64,000 bases of DNA from Pseudonocardia sp. DSM 110487 (GCF_019468565.1 NZ_CP080521.1:5518001-5582000); one strand, 5' to 3'; positions 16,684 through 30,465 are shown, counted from the first letter of the stretch. A program made the numbers and translations. Notes: generated by a model not told the origin, from the letters alone.

Positions 16684-17925
16684 GTGACCGCCGCCCGCTC
16701 CCACCCAGCACCCGCGACCGACTCGTCCGCGGTGCCGGCGGCGCTGCTCGTCACCGCGATCCTCCTGCTCGCGCTCAACCTGCGCGGTCCGCTCGTGGCC
16801 GTGTCCGCTGTGGTCGACCCGATCCGCGCCGATCTGGGGATCGACGCCGCCACGGCCGGGCTCTTCACGAGCCTCCCGGTGCTCTGCTTCGGGCTGGCCA
16901 CTCCCCTTGCCTCGGCGCTACTAGCGCGGGTGGGCCTCGCCAGGGGCGTGCTCGCTGCGCTCGCCGTCCTGCTCGCCGGGATCGTGGTCCGGTCACTCGA
17001 CGGCCTTGCCGCTGCGGTCGCCGGCACGCTGCTGCTCGGCTTCGCGATCACGGCGGGCAACGTGGCCGTCCCGGTGGTGATCGGGCGGGACCTCTCCCGG
17101 CACGCGGGCTCCGTCCTCGGCGCCTACACGGCGGCGCTCAACGTCGGCTCGATGCTCACGCTGTCGCTGACGGTGCCGATCGCGGCCGCCACCGGCTGGC
17201 GCACGGCGCTCGCGAGCTGGGGCGCTCTGGTCGTCGTGGCCGCCGTCGTGTGGTGGTGGGCGACCCGGAACCCCGGCCCGGCTCCCGCGGTGGACACACC
17301 TCCCGAGCGCACGGCGTGGTGGCGCAGGCCGGTCGCGTGGGTGCTCACCGCCGCCTTCGCCGGGCAGGCGTTCGCCTACTACGGCGTGACGGCATGGCTC
17401 CCGCAGCTGCTGCGCGACGAGCTCGGCATGCCCGCTGCCACGGCGGGTGCGGCGGCGTCGGTGTTCCAGATCGCCGCCCTCGGCGGCGCGTTCGGCGTGC
17501 CGGTGCTGCTGCGCTACGCCGGCCCGCGAGCCACCGTGCTCGCCGTGTGCGCCATGTGGACGACGATCCCGCTCGGGCTGCTCGTCGCACCGTCTGCCTG
17601 GGCGGTCTGGTGCACCGTGGGCGGGATCGCCCAGGGCGGGGGCCTCGTGGTGATCTTCTCGCTGGTCGTGCGGGTGGCACGGGACGCGGCGGAGAGCCGG
17701 CAGTTCTCCGCCCTCGTGCAGGGCGGTGGCTACACGGTGGCGGCGGCCGCGCCGCCGGTGCTCGGCGCCGTCCACGCCGCCACCGGCGACTGGACGGCGC
17801 CGCTCCTCGTCGTGCTCGCCGCGATCGCGCTGCTCGCGGTGGCCGGAATCGTCGCGGCCGGGATCGACGCAGCCCGGATCGACGCAGCCCGGATCGACGC
17901 GGCTACGCGGTCCGCCCCCGGCTGA
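16684..17925 (+). CDS. CynX/NimT-type MFS transporter
   Basis: About 413 aa with 12 hydrophobic segments. The start 'LLLALNLRGPLVAVSAVVDPIRADLGI' and 'GLFTSLPVLCFGLATPLA' are characteristic of the CynX/NimT (cyanate, 2-nitroimidazole) branch of the major facilitator superfamily. GTG 16684 is chosen for GGAG 4 bases upstream; ATG 16657 in the same frame is an alternative. The last residues are encoded by three tandem 15-bp units, and the 3' end overlaps the convergent rhamnosidase gene by 23 bp. The substrate is unknown. Confidence 0.85.
   Translation: MTAARSHPAPATDSSAVPAALLVTAILLLALNLRGPLVAVSAVVDPIRADLGIDAATAGLFTSLPVLCFGLATPLASALLARVGLARGVLAALAVLLAGIVVRSLDGLAAAVAGTLLLGFAITAGNVAVPVVIGRDLSRHAGSVLGAYTAALNVGSMLTLSLTVPIAAATGWRTALASWGALVVVAAVVWWWATRNPGPAPAVDTPPERTAWWRRPVAWVLTAAFAGQAFAYYGVTAWLPQLLRDELGMPAATAGAAASVFQIAALGGAFGVPVLLRYAGPRATVLAVCAMWTTIPLGLLVAPSAWAVWCTVGGIAQGGGLVVIFSLVVRVARDAAESRQFSALVQGGGYTVAAAAPPVLGAVHAATGDWTAPLLVVLAAIALLAVAGIVAAGIDAARIDAARIDAATRSAPG
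17861..17905 (+). repeat. Three tandem 15-bp repeats in the MFS 3' end
   Basis: GGATCGACGCAGCCC occurs at 17861-17875 and 17876-17890, with a diverged third unit at 17891-17905. It encodes a repeated Arg/Gly-Ile-Asp-Ala-Ala at the C-terminus of the transporter and reaches the stop codon of the convergent gene. Likely slippage expansion. Confidence 0.8.
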
Positions 17926-20698
17926 CCGTCTCCACGGCGCCGCGGACGTCCTCGCGGATCTCCGCGGGCATGCGGCCGAGCGCGTGGCCGAGCGCCATGT
18001 GCGGCAGCCACCGGGTCTCGTCGAGGAACTGCTGCACCTTCGCCTCGTCCCGCGCGCGGATCGCGCCGAGGAGCGCGTCGTACGCCTCCTGGTCGTCGAT
18101 CACCTCGGAGAGGGGCGTGTCGAGGGTGACCGGCCCATGGCCGTTGCTCGTCGCGGGCGCCGCGACCTCCCACCGGTGTGTGCCCGAGCCCACGGAGATC
18201 GGCTCGCCGCCGCCGGGCAGGCGGACCGTCGCGGTGGTGTTGGCGGGCACCACGACGTCGACGACGATCCTGTCCCCGCGCCGCTCCCAGCCCACCGACG
18301 CGCGCCCATACGGCGTCTCGTGCGCGGTGCGCGCCCAATCGAGGCCGGGCAGCGGGTGCGGGGCGATCTCGAGCTCGCGGTAGCCCGGCGCGGCCGGGGC
18401 GAGGCCCGCGACCACGCGGTGCAGCCAGTCGGCGATGGCGCCGAAGGCGTAGTGGTTGAACGAGGTCATCTGGCCCGGGTTGACCGTGCCGTCCGGGAGC
18501 ATGCTGTCCCAGCGTTCCCAGACCGTGGTGGCGCCCATCGTCACCGGGTAGAGCCAGGACGGGCACTGCGTCTGCAGCAGCATCCGCGCGGCCGCATCCA
18601 GGTGGCCGGTGTCCGTGAGCGCGTCCTGCACGATCGGGGTGCCGACGAACCCGGTGGCCACGCGGTAGCCGGCGACCCGCACGAGCTCGGCGAGGCGCTC
18701 GCCCATCACCCGGCGCTCCCCCGGCTCGGTGACGATGCCGAACACCAACGCCATCGCGTAGGCGGTCTGGGTGTCGGACATCATCCGCCCGGCCGGCGTG
18801 ACGTACTCGCGCACGAACGCGGCCCGCACGTCCTCGGCCAGCTTCCGGTAGTGCGCGGCGTCGTCGTCGCGGCCGAGCAGCACCGCGGCGCGGGCGAGCA
18901 GGTCGGTGGAGCGGAACAGGTGCGCGCTCGCCACGAGGTCGCGGTCGGTGGTGGCATCACCGGGGCGCTCCGGCGGGGCCGCGGGGTCGAGCCAGTCGCC
19001 GAACTGGAACCGCCCCTCCCACAGCAGCCGCGGACCGGCCAGCCCGAGCAGCACCTCCACCCAGTCACGCATGCTGTCGTACTGCGCGGCCAGCACGCCG
19101 CGGTCGCCGAAGCGCTCGTGGAGCACGTGCGGTATCACGGTGGCGGCGTCGCCCCACGCCGCGGCCGGCGTGGCGGCACTGTCGAGGACGTTCGGGATGA
19201 TGAACGGCACGACCCCGTCCCGCACCCGCTGCTCGAGGGCCAGGTCGCTGAGCCACGAGGCGAGGAAGCCGTCGGAGTCGAACAGATACGTGGCGGTGGG
19301 CGAGAAGACCTGGATGTCGCCGGTCCAGCCGAGCCGCTCGTCGCGCTGGGGGCAGTCGGTGGGCACGTGCAGGAAGTTGCCCCGCATCCCCCACACCACG
19401 TTTTCGTGCAACCGGTTGACCAACTCGGAGGAGCTCTCGAACCACCCCGTCCGCCGCATGTCGGTGTGCACCACGACCGCGACGACGTCGGCCGGATCCA
19501 GCTCGCCGGGCCAGCCCTCCACCTGCACGTAGCGGAACCCGTGGAACGTCGAACGCGGCTCCCAGGTCTCCTGGCCGCCGCCGGCGAGCGTGATGCGGTC
19601 GGTGGCCTCGGCGTTGCGCAGCGGGCGGGTGCACAGCTCGCCGTGCTCCAGCACCTCGGCGTGGCGCAGCACGACCTGCTGGCCGCGCTCGCCGCTCACC
19701 GTGATGCGCAGCCAGCCGACGAGGTTCTGCCCGAAGTCGAGGATGGTGGCCCCGCTCGGCGTGGTCAGCACCTCCCGGACCGGCACCTCCTCCGTGCGCC
19801 GGGCCCCCGGGGCGGTGCGGGCCTCCGGCACGACGGTCGTCTCGTGCACCCGCACCGGCGCCCACCCGGAGTCGTCGAACCCGGGCGCGGACCAGCCGGG
19901 CAGCACGCGCCGCGCGTCGAACGACTCCCCGGCGTAGATGCCGCCGGCGGTGAGCGGCCCGTCCGCCGTCGCGCGCCAGTCCGGGCCACTCGCCACAGTG
20001 GCCGTGCGCCCGTCGACGTACTCGATCACCAGCTGGACGGCGATCGCGGGCTGCGGCCCGTAGTGCAGCTCCCGGTCCCGGAAGCCGAACCGCTCGGTGT
20101 ACCAGCCGCCCGACAGCCACACGCCCACGGCGTTCTCGCCATCGACGAGCAGCGCCGTGACGTCGGTGGTCTCGTGGAGCAGCCGCTGCTCGTACGGTGT
20201 CCAGCCGGGCTTGAGCACCTCGTCGTCCACCTCGCGGCCGTTGACCTCGGCCTGGTAGACGCCGTGGGCCGTGGCGTAGAGGGTGGCGCGGCGCACCGGG
20301 CCGTCGACGGTGAAGCCCGCTCGCACGAGTGCGGGCTGCGCGTGCCCGGCCGGGTCGGCGAGGCCGACCAGCTGCGCGGTCCAGCCGCCGTCCGGCAGGA
20401 ACCCGGCTTCGATCTGGTGCGGCTCACTCCACGCCGAGGTCACGCCGTCCTCGCCCGTGACGCGGGCCCGCACGGTGTGCACGCTGCCGGCATCGAGGGC
20501 GTCGAAGGGCCAGTCGACCAGCACCGAGTCCCGCCCGTCCAAGCGCACGGCGTGACCGCCGTCCAGCTCGACCTCGGCGCCCGCCTGTAGCCAGCCTGGC
20601 GTGTCGGACTCGGTCACCCACGACAGGCGAGGGCGCGGGGTGGCAACGGTGGTCCGATCGGTGGCGTATTCGGCGGTGATCCGGACGACGGACGGCAC
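17903..20698 (-). CDS. Alpha-L-rhamnosidase (GH78)
   Basis: A 931-aa GH78 glycoside hydrolase that frees L-rhamnose from glycosides. N-terminal beta domains ('PRPRLSWVTESDTPGWLQAGAEVELDG', 'YTPYEQRLLHETTDVT'-like) lead into the (alpha/alpha)6 barrel, with the catalytic region 'DCPQRDERLGWTGDIQVFSPTATYLFD' and 'FNHYAFGAIADWLHRVVAGL'. There is no signal peptide, so it acts inside the cell on an imported rhamnoside. GTG 20698 has AAGGGAG 5 bases upstream. After the usual C-terminal beta domain there is an extra tail of about 80 residues, 'PLSEVIDDQEAYDALLGAIR...' onward. It is last in an operon with a sugar ABC importer. Confidence 0.93.
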   Translation of the reverse strand: MPSVVRITAEYATDRTTVATPRPRLSWVTESDTPGWLQAGAEVELDGGHAVRLDGRDSVLVDWPFDALDAGSVHTVRARVTGEDGVTSAWSEPHQIEAGFLPDGGWTAQLVGLADPAGHAQPALVRAGFTVDGPVRRATLYATAHGVYQAEVNGREVDDEVLKPGWTPYEQRLLHETTDVTALLVDGENAVGVWLSGGWYTERFGFRDRELHYGPQPAIAVQLVIEYVDGRTATVASGPDWRATADGPLTAGGIYAGESFDARRVLPGWSAPGFDDSGWAPVRVHETTVVPEARTAPGARRTEEVPVREVLTTPSGATILDFGQNLVGWLRITVSGERGQQVVLRHAEVLEHGELCTRPLRNAEATDRITLAGGGQETWEPRSTFHGFRYVQVEGWPGELDPADVVAVVVHTDMRRTGWFESSSELVNRLHENVVWGMRGNFLHVPTDCPQRDERLGWTGDIQVFSPTATYLFDSDGFLASWLSDLALEQRVRDGVVPFIIPNVLDSAATPAAAWGDAATVIPHVLHERFGDRGVLAAQYDSMRDWVEVLLGLAGPRLLWEGRFQFGDWLDPAAPPERPGDATTDRDLVASAHLFRSTDLLARAAVLLGRDDDAAHYRKLAEDVRAAFVREYVTPAGRMMSDTQTAYAMALVFGIVTEPGERRVMGERLAELVRVAGYRVATGFVGTPIVQDALTDTGHLDAAARMLLQTQCPSWLYPVTMGATTVWERWDSMLPDGTVNPGQMTSFNHYAFGAIADWLHRVVAGLAPAAPGYRELEIAPHPLPGLDWARTAHETPYGRASVGWERRGDRIVVDVVVPANTTATVRLPGGGEPISVGSGTHRWEVAAPATSNGHGPVTLDTPLSEVIDDQEAYDALLGAIRARDEAKVQQFLDETRWLPHMALGHALGRMPAEIREDVRGAVETVSRGRTA

Positions 20699-20710
20699 AG
20701 AATCTCCCTT

Positions 20711-21538
20711 TTAACCCTTGATGGCACCGGCGGTCATTCCGGCGACGATCTGGCGGTTGAAGAACAGGTACATCACCAGCGGTGGGATGGTGATGAGCAG
20801 GATGTTGGTGAACAGCAGGTTGTACTGGGTCTCGTACTGGCTCTGGAAGTTGTAGAGCGTGAGCTGCACGGTGGCGTTCTGCTCGCCGGGCAGGAAGTAC
20901 AGCGGGTGCGTGAAGTCGTTGAACACCACGACCGACTGCACGACGATCACGGTGACGGCCACCGGGCGCAGCAGCGGGAAGATCACCCGGAAGAACAGTC
21001 GCAGCGGACCGGCGCCGTCGATGATCGCGGCCTCGTCCAGCTCCCGCGGCACGGTGGCGATGAAGGCCCGGAAGAGCAGGATCGAGAAGGACAGCCCGTA
21101 GGCCGCCTCGGCCAGGATCAACCCGGGCATGGTCCGGAAGAGCCCCAGCCCCTGCAGCACCCAGATCGTGGGCACGACCGCGGGCGGGATGATCAGCCCG
21201 GACAGCACGAGGAAGTTGACGAATCCGGTCCAGCGGGTGCGGCGGCGCTGCAGCACGAACCCGACCATCGCCGCGAGGATCACCATGATCGCCACGCTGG
21301 CGACCGTGAGGATCGTGCTGTTGATGAACGCGATGATGAGGATGTAGTTCCTGGCTTCGAGGGCGTCCCGCAGATTGTCGAGCAGCACGATCTCGGTCGG
21401 CCAGGAGAATTCCAGGAACCCCGCCTCCTGCTGCGTCTTCATCGCGGTGACGAGCACGAACACGAACGGGATGATGAACAGGACGGCGAACACGAGAATC
21501 GCCGCGGTGCCGAGCCAGTACCGGGTCGCGGTCCTCAC
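20711..21538 (-). CDS. Sugar ABC transporter permease (MalG type)
   Basis: A 275-aa inner-membrane subunit with six hydrophobic segments and the EAA loop 'ELDEAAIIDGAGPLRLFFRVIFPLLRP' of carbohydrate (CUT1) importers. GTG start with GGAGG 7 bases upstream, overlapping the preceding permease stop by 4 bases (GTGA). It pairs with the next permease and the lipoprotein at 22485-23819. No ATPase gene is in the operon, so a shared MsiK-type ATPase elsewhere is expected, as is usual in actinobacterial CUT1 systems. Confidence 0.93.
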   Translation of the reverse strand: MRTATRYWLGTAAILVFAVLFIIPFVFVLVTAMKTQQEAGFLEFSWPTEIVLLDNLRDALEARNYILIIAFINSTILTVASVAIMVILAAMVGFVLQRRRTRWTGFVNFLVLSGLIIPPAVVPTIWVLQGLGLFRTMPGLILAEAAYGLSFSILLFRAFIATVPRELDEAAIIDGAGPLRLFFRVIFPLLRPVAVTVIVVQSVVVFNDFTHPLYFLPGEQNATVQLTLYNFQSQYETQYNLLFTNILLITIPPLVMYLFFNRQIVAGMTAGAIKG

Positions 21539-22464
21539 ATTTCCACCTCCTTGCGGTTCAGGAACCGCGAGAGCGGCAGGACGATCGCGGTGACCAGGAC
21601 GAACAGCAGCACGTTCCCGGCGGTGGACAGGCCGTAGAAGCCTGCCTGGTACTGCTTGTAGATCACCGAGGCGATCACGTCGGAGGTGAAGCCGGGTCCG
21701 CCGCGGGTCATCGCCCAGATCAGGTCGAACGAGCGCAAGCCACCGATCAGCGACAGGATGATCACGGTGACGGTCGCCGGGCGCGCCAGCGGCAGCAACA
21801 CGTGCCGGAACTGCTGCATGGGACTGGCGCCGTCCACCCGGGCCGCCTCGAAGTACTCCTGCGGGATCGAGACGATGCCGGCGATGTAGATGACCGTGGC
21901 GAGCCCGACGCCCTTCCACACGTCGACCAGGGCCACCGACAGCAATGCGATGGAGGGGTCGGTGAGCCAGCCCGGCCCCGGGATCCCGATGGCGGCGAGC
22001 GTCTCGTTGATCGGGCCGCCGAACGGGTCCATCAACACCTGGAAGGTGATCCCGACGCCGATCGTGCTGACCAGCACCGGGAAGAACACCACCGAGCGCA
22101 GGAAACCGCGCGCGATGATCTGCGAGGTCAGCAGGACGCCGAGCAGCAGCCCGAGCACGACCTTGAGCGCCGACGTGACCACCCCGTAGACGACCGTGTT
22201 GATCAGGCCGGTCACCAGCGCCGGTTCCCGGAAGAACTGGACGAAGTTGTCCAGCCCGATGAACGAGAACTCGAACAGGCTCCAGCGGGTGAGGCTGAAG
22301 TAGAACGAGGCGACCGTCGGCACCAGGAACAGGATCGTGTAGAGGATCGCGGCCGGCAGGTAGAACCAGGTCGGGTACGGGCTGGCCGGGCGCCGCCCGG
22401 CCGGCGGACGAGCCGCCCCGCGGGGGGCGGCCGTGCCCGGCTTCGTCGTGATCGTGCTGGCCAT
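21535..22464 (-). CDS. Sugar ABC transporter permease (MalF type)
   Basis: A 309-aa permease with a proline/alanine-rich cytosolic start of about 35 residues, six hydrophobic segments and the EAA loop 'QEYFEAARVDGASPMQQFRHVLLPLARP'. It forms the heterodimeric channel with the MalG-type subunit encoded immediately downstream. ATG 22464 has a GAAGGG site. The gap to the binding-protein gene is 20 bp. Confidence 0.93.
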   Translation of the reverse strand: MASTITTKPGTAAPRGAARPPAGRRPASPYPTWFYLPAAILYTILFLVPTVASFYFSLTRWSLFEFSFIGLDNFVQFFREPALVTGLINTVVYGVVTSALKVVLGLLLGVLLTSQIIARGFLRSVVFFPVLVSTIGVGITFQVLMDPFGGPINETLAAIGIPGPGWLTDPSIALLSVALVDVWKGVGLATVIYIAGIVSIPQEYFEAARVDGASPMQQFRHVLLPLARPATVTVIILSLIGGLRSFDLIWAMTRGGPGFTSDVIASVIYKQYQAGFYGLSTAGNVLLFVLVTAIVLPLSRFLNRKEVEM

Positions 22465-22484
22465 GTCGGCGCCCTTCGCGGCTA

Positions 22485-23819
22485 CTAGTCCCACCCCGGG
22501 AGCCCGAGCTGCAGGGCCTGCTTGCGGACGTCCTGGTCGTACAGGGCGGCCCCGTCGGCGGCCGGGCGGATGCCGGAACCGACCTCCACGGTGATCTGCT
22601 CCAGTGCCGGGCCCTTGATCGGCGACAGGAACTCCAGCGCGGGGCTGTAGGTCCCGGCGTCGACGTAGGACTGGAAGTCCTGGGTGGCCGGAAGCACATC
22701 GGCGGGGAGCGTGCAGCCCTCGACCGCGTAGGGGCCGGTGGGCGTGGAGCCCGCGGACTGCGCGTCGCACCCGGCGGGGCTCGCGAGGAACGCCTCGAAC
22801 TTCTTGGCCGCGTCCAGCTCCGCACCCTCGGTGGTCTTCGGGATGTACACGCCCGACGGCGACCAGACGGTCAGCCCGTTCTTCGCGGGGTCATCGCCCG
22901 GGATCGGGAAGATCCCGATGTCCTTGGCGCCCTCCGGGGAGGCGATGGCGAGGGTGGAGATGCCGTTGCTGAGCATCGGGTAGTGGGCGCCCTCGCCCGC
23001 GCCCAGCTTGCGCATCCCCTCCTCCATCTTGGCGGTGGGGAAGTCCTCGTTGTAGTAGCCGAGGTCGTGCAGCTCCTGCAGGTGCTGCCAGCCCTTCAGC
23101 GCGGCGGGCGAGGTGGCGAACTTCGCCTGGCCCGCCGTGTAGCGCTCGGCGAAGTCCGGCTCGGCGGCGGCGACGTTGTGGAAGTCGCCGAGCACGAACA
23201 GCTGCGAGGTGTAGGTGTCGCCGTAGGTCTGGATGACCGGGTCGATGCCCGCGGCCTTCACCGCGGCGTTGTTCGCCATGAACTCGTCCCACGTGCGCGG
23301 GATCTGCAGGCCGTGGTCGGCGTAGACCTTCTTGTTGTAGAGGACCGCGCCGGTCAGCTGGGACCCGATGGGGGCCCCGTAGACCTGGTTCCCGGCGGTG
23401 ACGACCCGCTTGTAGTTGTCCTCCAGCGCGCCGACCCACGGCTGGTCGGTGAGCGGCACGAGGTTCTGCTCCGGCCCGATGGCCTGGAACAGCGACCCCG
23501 AGTTGTAGAGGAACAACTCGGGCATGTCGCCGGTCGCCAGCCGGGTCTTGATGATGTTGTCGCCCTCGGAGCCTTGCGGCCGGGTCTCGACGTTGATGGT
23601 GATGCCCGGGTTCTGTGCCGTGAACGTCTCGGCCAGGCTCTCGGCGGCGTTGACCGTGCTCTGGTTGCTGCCGACGAGGAAGGTCAGCGAGACCCCGTCC
23701 CCGCCCCCACCGCCGCTGGAACCGAGGCTGCCGGCGCTGCACCCGGCGAGGGCCAGCGCGACGCCGGCCGCGAGCGCGATCGTCCGCAGGTGACGACGCG
23801 GAGATGTCTGCTTCCTCAT
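22485..23819 (-). CDS. Sugar ABC transporter substrate-binding lipoprotein
   Basis: A 444-aa extracellular solute-binding protein, family 1. It has a basic N-terminus, a hydrophobic stretch and the lipobox L-A-G-C with Cys27 for lipid anchoring, then 'SLTFLVGSNQSTVNAAESLAETFTAQNPGI', the typical opening of the mature fold. It delivers the ligand to the two permeases encoded next in the operon. The rhamnosidase at the end of the operon suggests rhamnose-containing oligosaccharides or glycosides as ligand (inference). Confidence 0.93.
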   Translation of the reverse strand: MRKQTSPRRHLRTIALAAGVALALAGCSAGSLGSSGGGGGDGVSLTFLVGSNQSTVNAAESLAETFTAQNPGITINVETRPQGSEGDNIIKTRLATGDMPELFLYNSGSLFQAIGPEQNLVPLTDQPWVGALEDNYKRVVTAGNQVYGAPIGSQLTGAVLYNKKVYADHGLQIPRTWDEFMANNAAVKAAGIDPVIQTYGDTYTSQLFVLGDFHNVAAAEPDFAERYTAGQAKFATSPAALKGWQHLQELHDLGYYNEDFPTAKMEEGMRKLGAGEGAHYPMLSNGISTLAIASPEGAKDIGIFPIPGDDPAKNGLTVWSPSGVYIPKTTEGAELDAAKKFEAFLASPAGCDAQSAGSTPTGPYAVEGCTLPADVLPATQDFQSYVDAGTYSPALEFLSPIKGPALEQITVEVGSGIRPAADGAALYDQDVRKQALQLGLPGWD

Positions 23820-23844
23820 CTGGACCTCTTTGTCAGGACGGGAA

Positions 23845-23858
23845 TTTAAACGTTTCAG
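23845..23858. promoter_or_regulatory. LacI-type operator candidate upstream of the rhamnoside operon
   Basis: TTTAAACGTTTCAG is centred on the CG dyad AAACGTTT (23848-23855), about 30 bases upstream of the binding-protein start. LacI-family operators commonly have this A-A-C-G-T-T core. No LacI gene lies in the window, so the regulator would be encoded elsewhere. Confidence 0.5.
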
Positions 23859-23929
23859 ATGCTGCGGCGACCCTAAGCGTGCACCTGACGTGCGTCAAGT
23901 CACAGCCCGGAGCGCACATGCGAAGAGGA

Positions 23930-24382
23930 TCAGCGGTGAAAGGTTTCACCGCTGGTCGCGGGCGTGGCCGCCCAGCCTGCCCAGCGCGTCGGGGTGACGA
24001 TCAGGACCGCGCCCGACGGCGGGGCCGACGCGTAGGCCGGGTACTTGGCCGCCAGCGCGCCGAGCGCCCGCTCGCGCAGTTCCCCGCCCTCGTGCACGGC
24101 GGCCGTGCCGTCCACGCGCACCCACCACAGTGCCGACCAGTCGTCGGCGTAGTGGTCCACGACGATCCCCACCCGCGGGTCGCGCTCGATGTCGGCGAGG
24201 CGGGCGAGCCGGGTGGTGGTCTTCGGCTTCACCTCGTCGACGGCGGAGCAGATCAGGCCGTCGAGGAGCACGAAGGTGATCGGCACCAGCCGCGGGGTGC
24301 CGTCGGGGCGCAGGGTCGCGAGCCGCGCCACCGGGGCGGTGGCGAGGCGGGACCGCATCGCGGCGGGTTCGAGGGCGGGCAC
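23930..24382 (-). CDS. PPOX-class F420/FMN-binding protein (TIGR03668-like)
   Basis: A 150-aa split-barrel flavin-binding protein: 'RLATAPVARLATLRPDGTPRLVPITFVLLDGLICSAVDE' followed by 'RLARLADIERDPRVGIVVDHYADDW..LWWVRVDGTA'. This is the pattern of the Rv0121-like actinobacterial group related to pyridoxamine-phosphate oxidase, which binds F420 or FMN. The specific reaction is unknown. GTG start at 24382; divergent from the large protease-STAND gene with 44 bp between them. Confidence 0.85.
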   Translation of the reverse strand: MPALEPAAMRSRLATAPVARLATLRPDGTPRLVPITFVLLDGLICSAVDEVKPKTTTRLARLADIERDPRVGIVVDHYADDWSALWWVRVDGTAAVHEGGELRERALGALAAKYPAYASAPPSGAVLIVTPTRWAGWAATPATSGETFHR

Positions 24383-24426
24383 CCACAGAGTGTGGCGTTA
24401 AGATCCGCTCGCTGCGAGGGGGGCGC

Positions 24427-28665
<4,239 letters not shown>

Positions 28666-28700
28666 GGCTCCTGCCAGGCGATACGTACTAGCGTCGCGGC

Positions 28701-29417
28701 ATGGCCCCTCCCTCCGCCGTCGCGGTCGCACCGGGCGTCTTCCGCATCCCCACGGTCGGGTCGTGGGCCGTCAACTCCTTCGCCCTCGTCGACGGCGACG
28801 GGTCGGTCACCCTCGTGGACACGGGCCTCGAGCGGGCGCCCGCCCGGATCGTCGCCGGGCTGGCCGCGCTCGGGAAGCACCCGGCCGACGTGCAGCGGAT
28901 CGTGCTCACCCACGCCCACCCGGACCACGCGGGCGGCGCGAGGGAGATGGCGGACCGCACCGGCGCGCCGGTGGCTGTGCACGCCGACGACGCCGGGTTC
29001 GTCGAGTCGGGCGAGTCGCCACCCAACGACAAGTCGTACTCGGTGGGCCGGGTCTTCGCGCGGTTGCAGAACGGGCGGTTCCCGGCCGTCGGCGTGGGCG
29101 AGAAGCTCACCGACGGGCAGGTGCTCGACGTCGCGGGCGGGCTGCGCGTGGTGGCGACGCCCGGCCACTCGCCCGGGCACATCTCGCTCCTGCACGAGCC
29201 GACCCGCACCCTGATCACCGGCGACGCGATCTTCAACGTCCTCGGGATGCGCTACCCGCCGCGGATCTTCTGCACCGACTTCCGGCTGACCAAGCGCACC
29301 GCGCACGTCCTCGGCGAGCTGGAGTACGACCGGGCGGGCTTCACCCACGGGCCCGAGATCGTCGACGGGGCGCGGGAGGCAGTCCGGCGCTTCCTCGCGA
29401 AGTCGGCCCTGGCCTGA
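28701..29417 (+). CDS. MBL-fold metallo-hydrolase
   Basis: A 238-aa metallo-beta-lactamase-fold hydrolase. The metal motif H71-A-H73-P-D75-H76 is intact, followed by 'TPGHSPGHISLL' and 'LITGDAIFN', which provide the next His and the bridging Asp. The closing His is in 'GFTHGPEI'. ATG 28701 is the only sensible start. Related proteins are glyoxalase II-like thioesterases and lactonases. It follows the protease-STAND gene by 35 bases and could be co-transcribed, but no functional link is evident. Confidence 0.88.
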   Translation: MAPPSAVAVAPGVFRIPTVGSWAVNSFALVDGDGSVTLVDTGLERAPARIVAGLAALGKHPADVQRIVLTHAHPDHAGGAREMADRTGAPVAVHADDAGFVESGESPPNDKSYSVGRVFARLQNGRFPAVGVGEKLTDGQVLDVAGGLRVVATPGHSPGHISLLHEPTRTLITGDAIFNVLGMRYPPRIFCTDFRLTKRTAHVLGELEYDRAGFTHGPEIVDGAREAVRRFLAKSALA

Positions 29418-29490
29418 GCACGGGCGGCGCCATCGCTCGCACCTAGTGCCGTTCGCGCCTGACGAGCCGGATCGCCGCGTGGTCACCGCA

Positions 29491-30465
29491 CTATGCCGTG
29501 CCCTCGAGCAGCCCACGGATGTAGCCGACGGCGTACAGCCGCCCGAGCACCCCGTACCCGGCCTGCGCGCCCACCTCGCCGTGCAGCGTCGGGACGTGAT
29601 CCGAGCGCATCAGGCCGTCGAACCCGATGCCGCGGTAGGCGTCGATGCAGGCCCGCATGTCGGTGGGCCCGGCGTCGTGCCATGTCTCGACGAAGCTGTC
29701 GAGGTTGCCCTCCACATCGCGGAAATGCACGAAGAAGATCTTCCCGCTGTCCCCGAGGTCGCGGATGGTGCCCGGCAGGTCGTCGGTCATGAGGCGGAAG
29801 TTGCCTTGGCAGAAGGTGATCCCGTTCATCGGGCTGTCGGAGATCTCGATGAGCCGCCGGAACCCGTCGACGCTCGACATGATCCGCCCGATGCCGCCCA
29901 GCGGCGAGATCGGCGGATCGTCCGGGTGCATCGCCAGCCGCACCCCTGCTTCCTCCGCGACGGGGAGCACCCGCGCGAGGAAATACTCGAGGTTCTCCCA
30001 GAGCCGCTCCTCGGAGATCGTGCCGAGCGGGGGCGGCGGACCGGCCTCGAAGACGGCCCGGTCGAAGCCCGTGACGGTCGATCCGCCGCGCGCCGGGATC
30101 GCGGTGCTCGTGCGCACCCAGTTGCGGTCGGTCATCCACTCGTAGCACCAGACCGGGATCCCGAGCCTGCCCATGTTGCGCAGCAGCGTGCAGACGTTCT
30201 CGATCTCCTCGTCCCGGCCGGGAAGGCCGCGCTTGGCGAGGTTGAACGGGGGGCGCCACTCGATCACGCCGAGGTCGAAGCCGTTTCGCTCGTAGAGGTC
30301 CTTGGTGCGGACCATGGGGAGGTAGTCCCACGGTGCCTCGTGCCCCGGCTGCGGCCGGGGGTCGCCGGGCAGCGTGCCCACCGCGTCGGTCACGCCCGCC
30401 TGCCGCATGAGCGGCCACAGGCTGCCGTCGGCCCGGTCGGCCGGCAGCATCTCCGCGATCCTCAT
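29491..30465 (-). CDS. uxuA: Mannonate dehydratase
   Basis: A 324-aa TIM-barrel enzyme that removes water from D-mannonate to give 2-keto-3-deoxygluconate in hexuronate breakdown. Characteristic stretches: 'MHPDDPPISPLGGIGRI', 'NGITFCQGNF', 'FFVHFRDVEGN' and 'RSDHVPTL', which contain the metal-binding His/Cys/Asp residues of UxuA. It is shorter than E. coli UxuA (about 394 aa), as in many Gram-positive versions. ATG 30465 has GAAGGG upstream. It stands alone, with no other uronate genes in view, and a 7-bp palindromic site lies just upstream. Confidence 0.92.
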   Translation of the reverse strand: MRIAEMLPADRADGSLWPLMRQAGVTDAVGTLPGDPRPQPGHEAPWDYLPMVRTKDLYERNGFDLGVIEWRPPFNLAKRGLPGRDEEIENVCTLLRNMGRLGIPVWCYEWMTDRNWVRTSTAIPARGGSTVTGFDRAVFEAGPPPPLGTISEERLWENLEYFLARVLPVAEEAGVRLAMHPDDPPISPLGGIGRIMSSVDGFRRLIEISDSPMNGITFCQGNFRLMTDDLPGTIRDLGDSGKIFFVHFRDVEGNLDSFVETWHDAGPTDMRACIDAYRGIGFDGLMRSDHVPTLHGEVGAQAGYGVLGRLYAVGYIRGLLEGTA

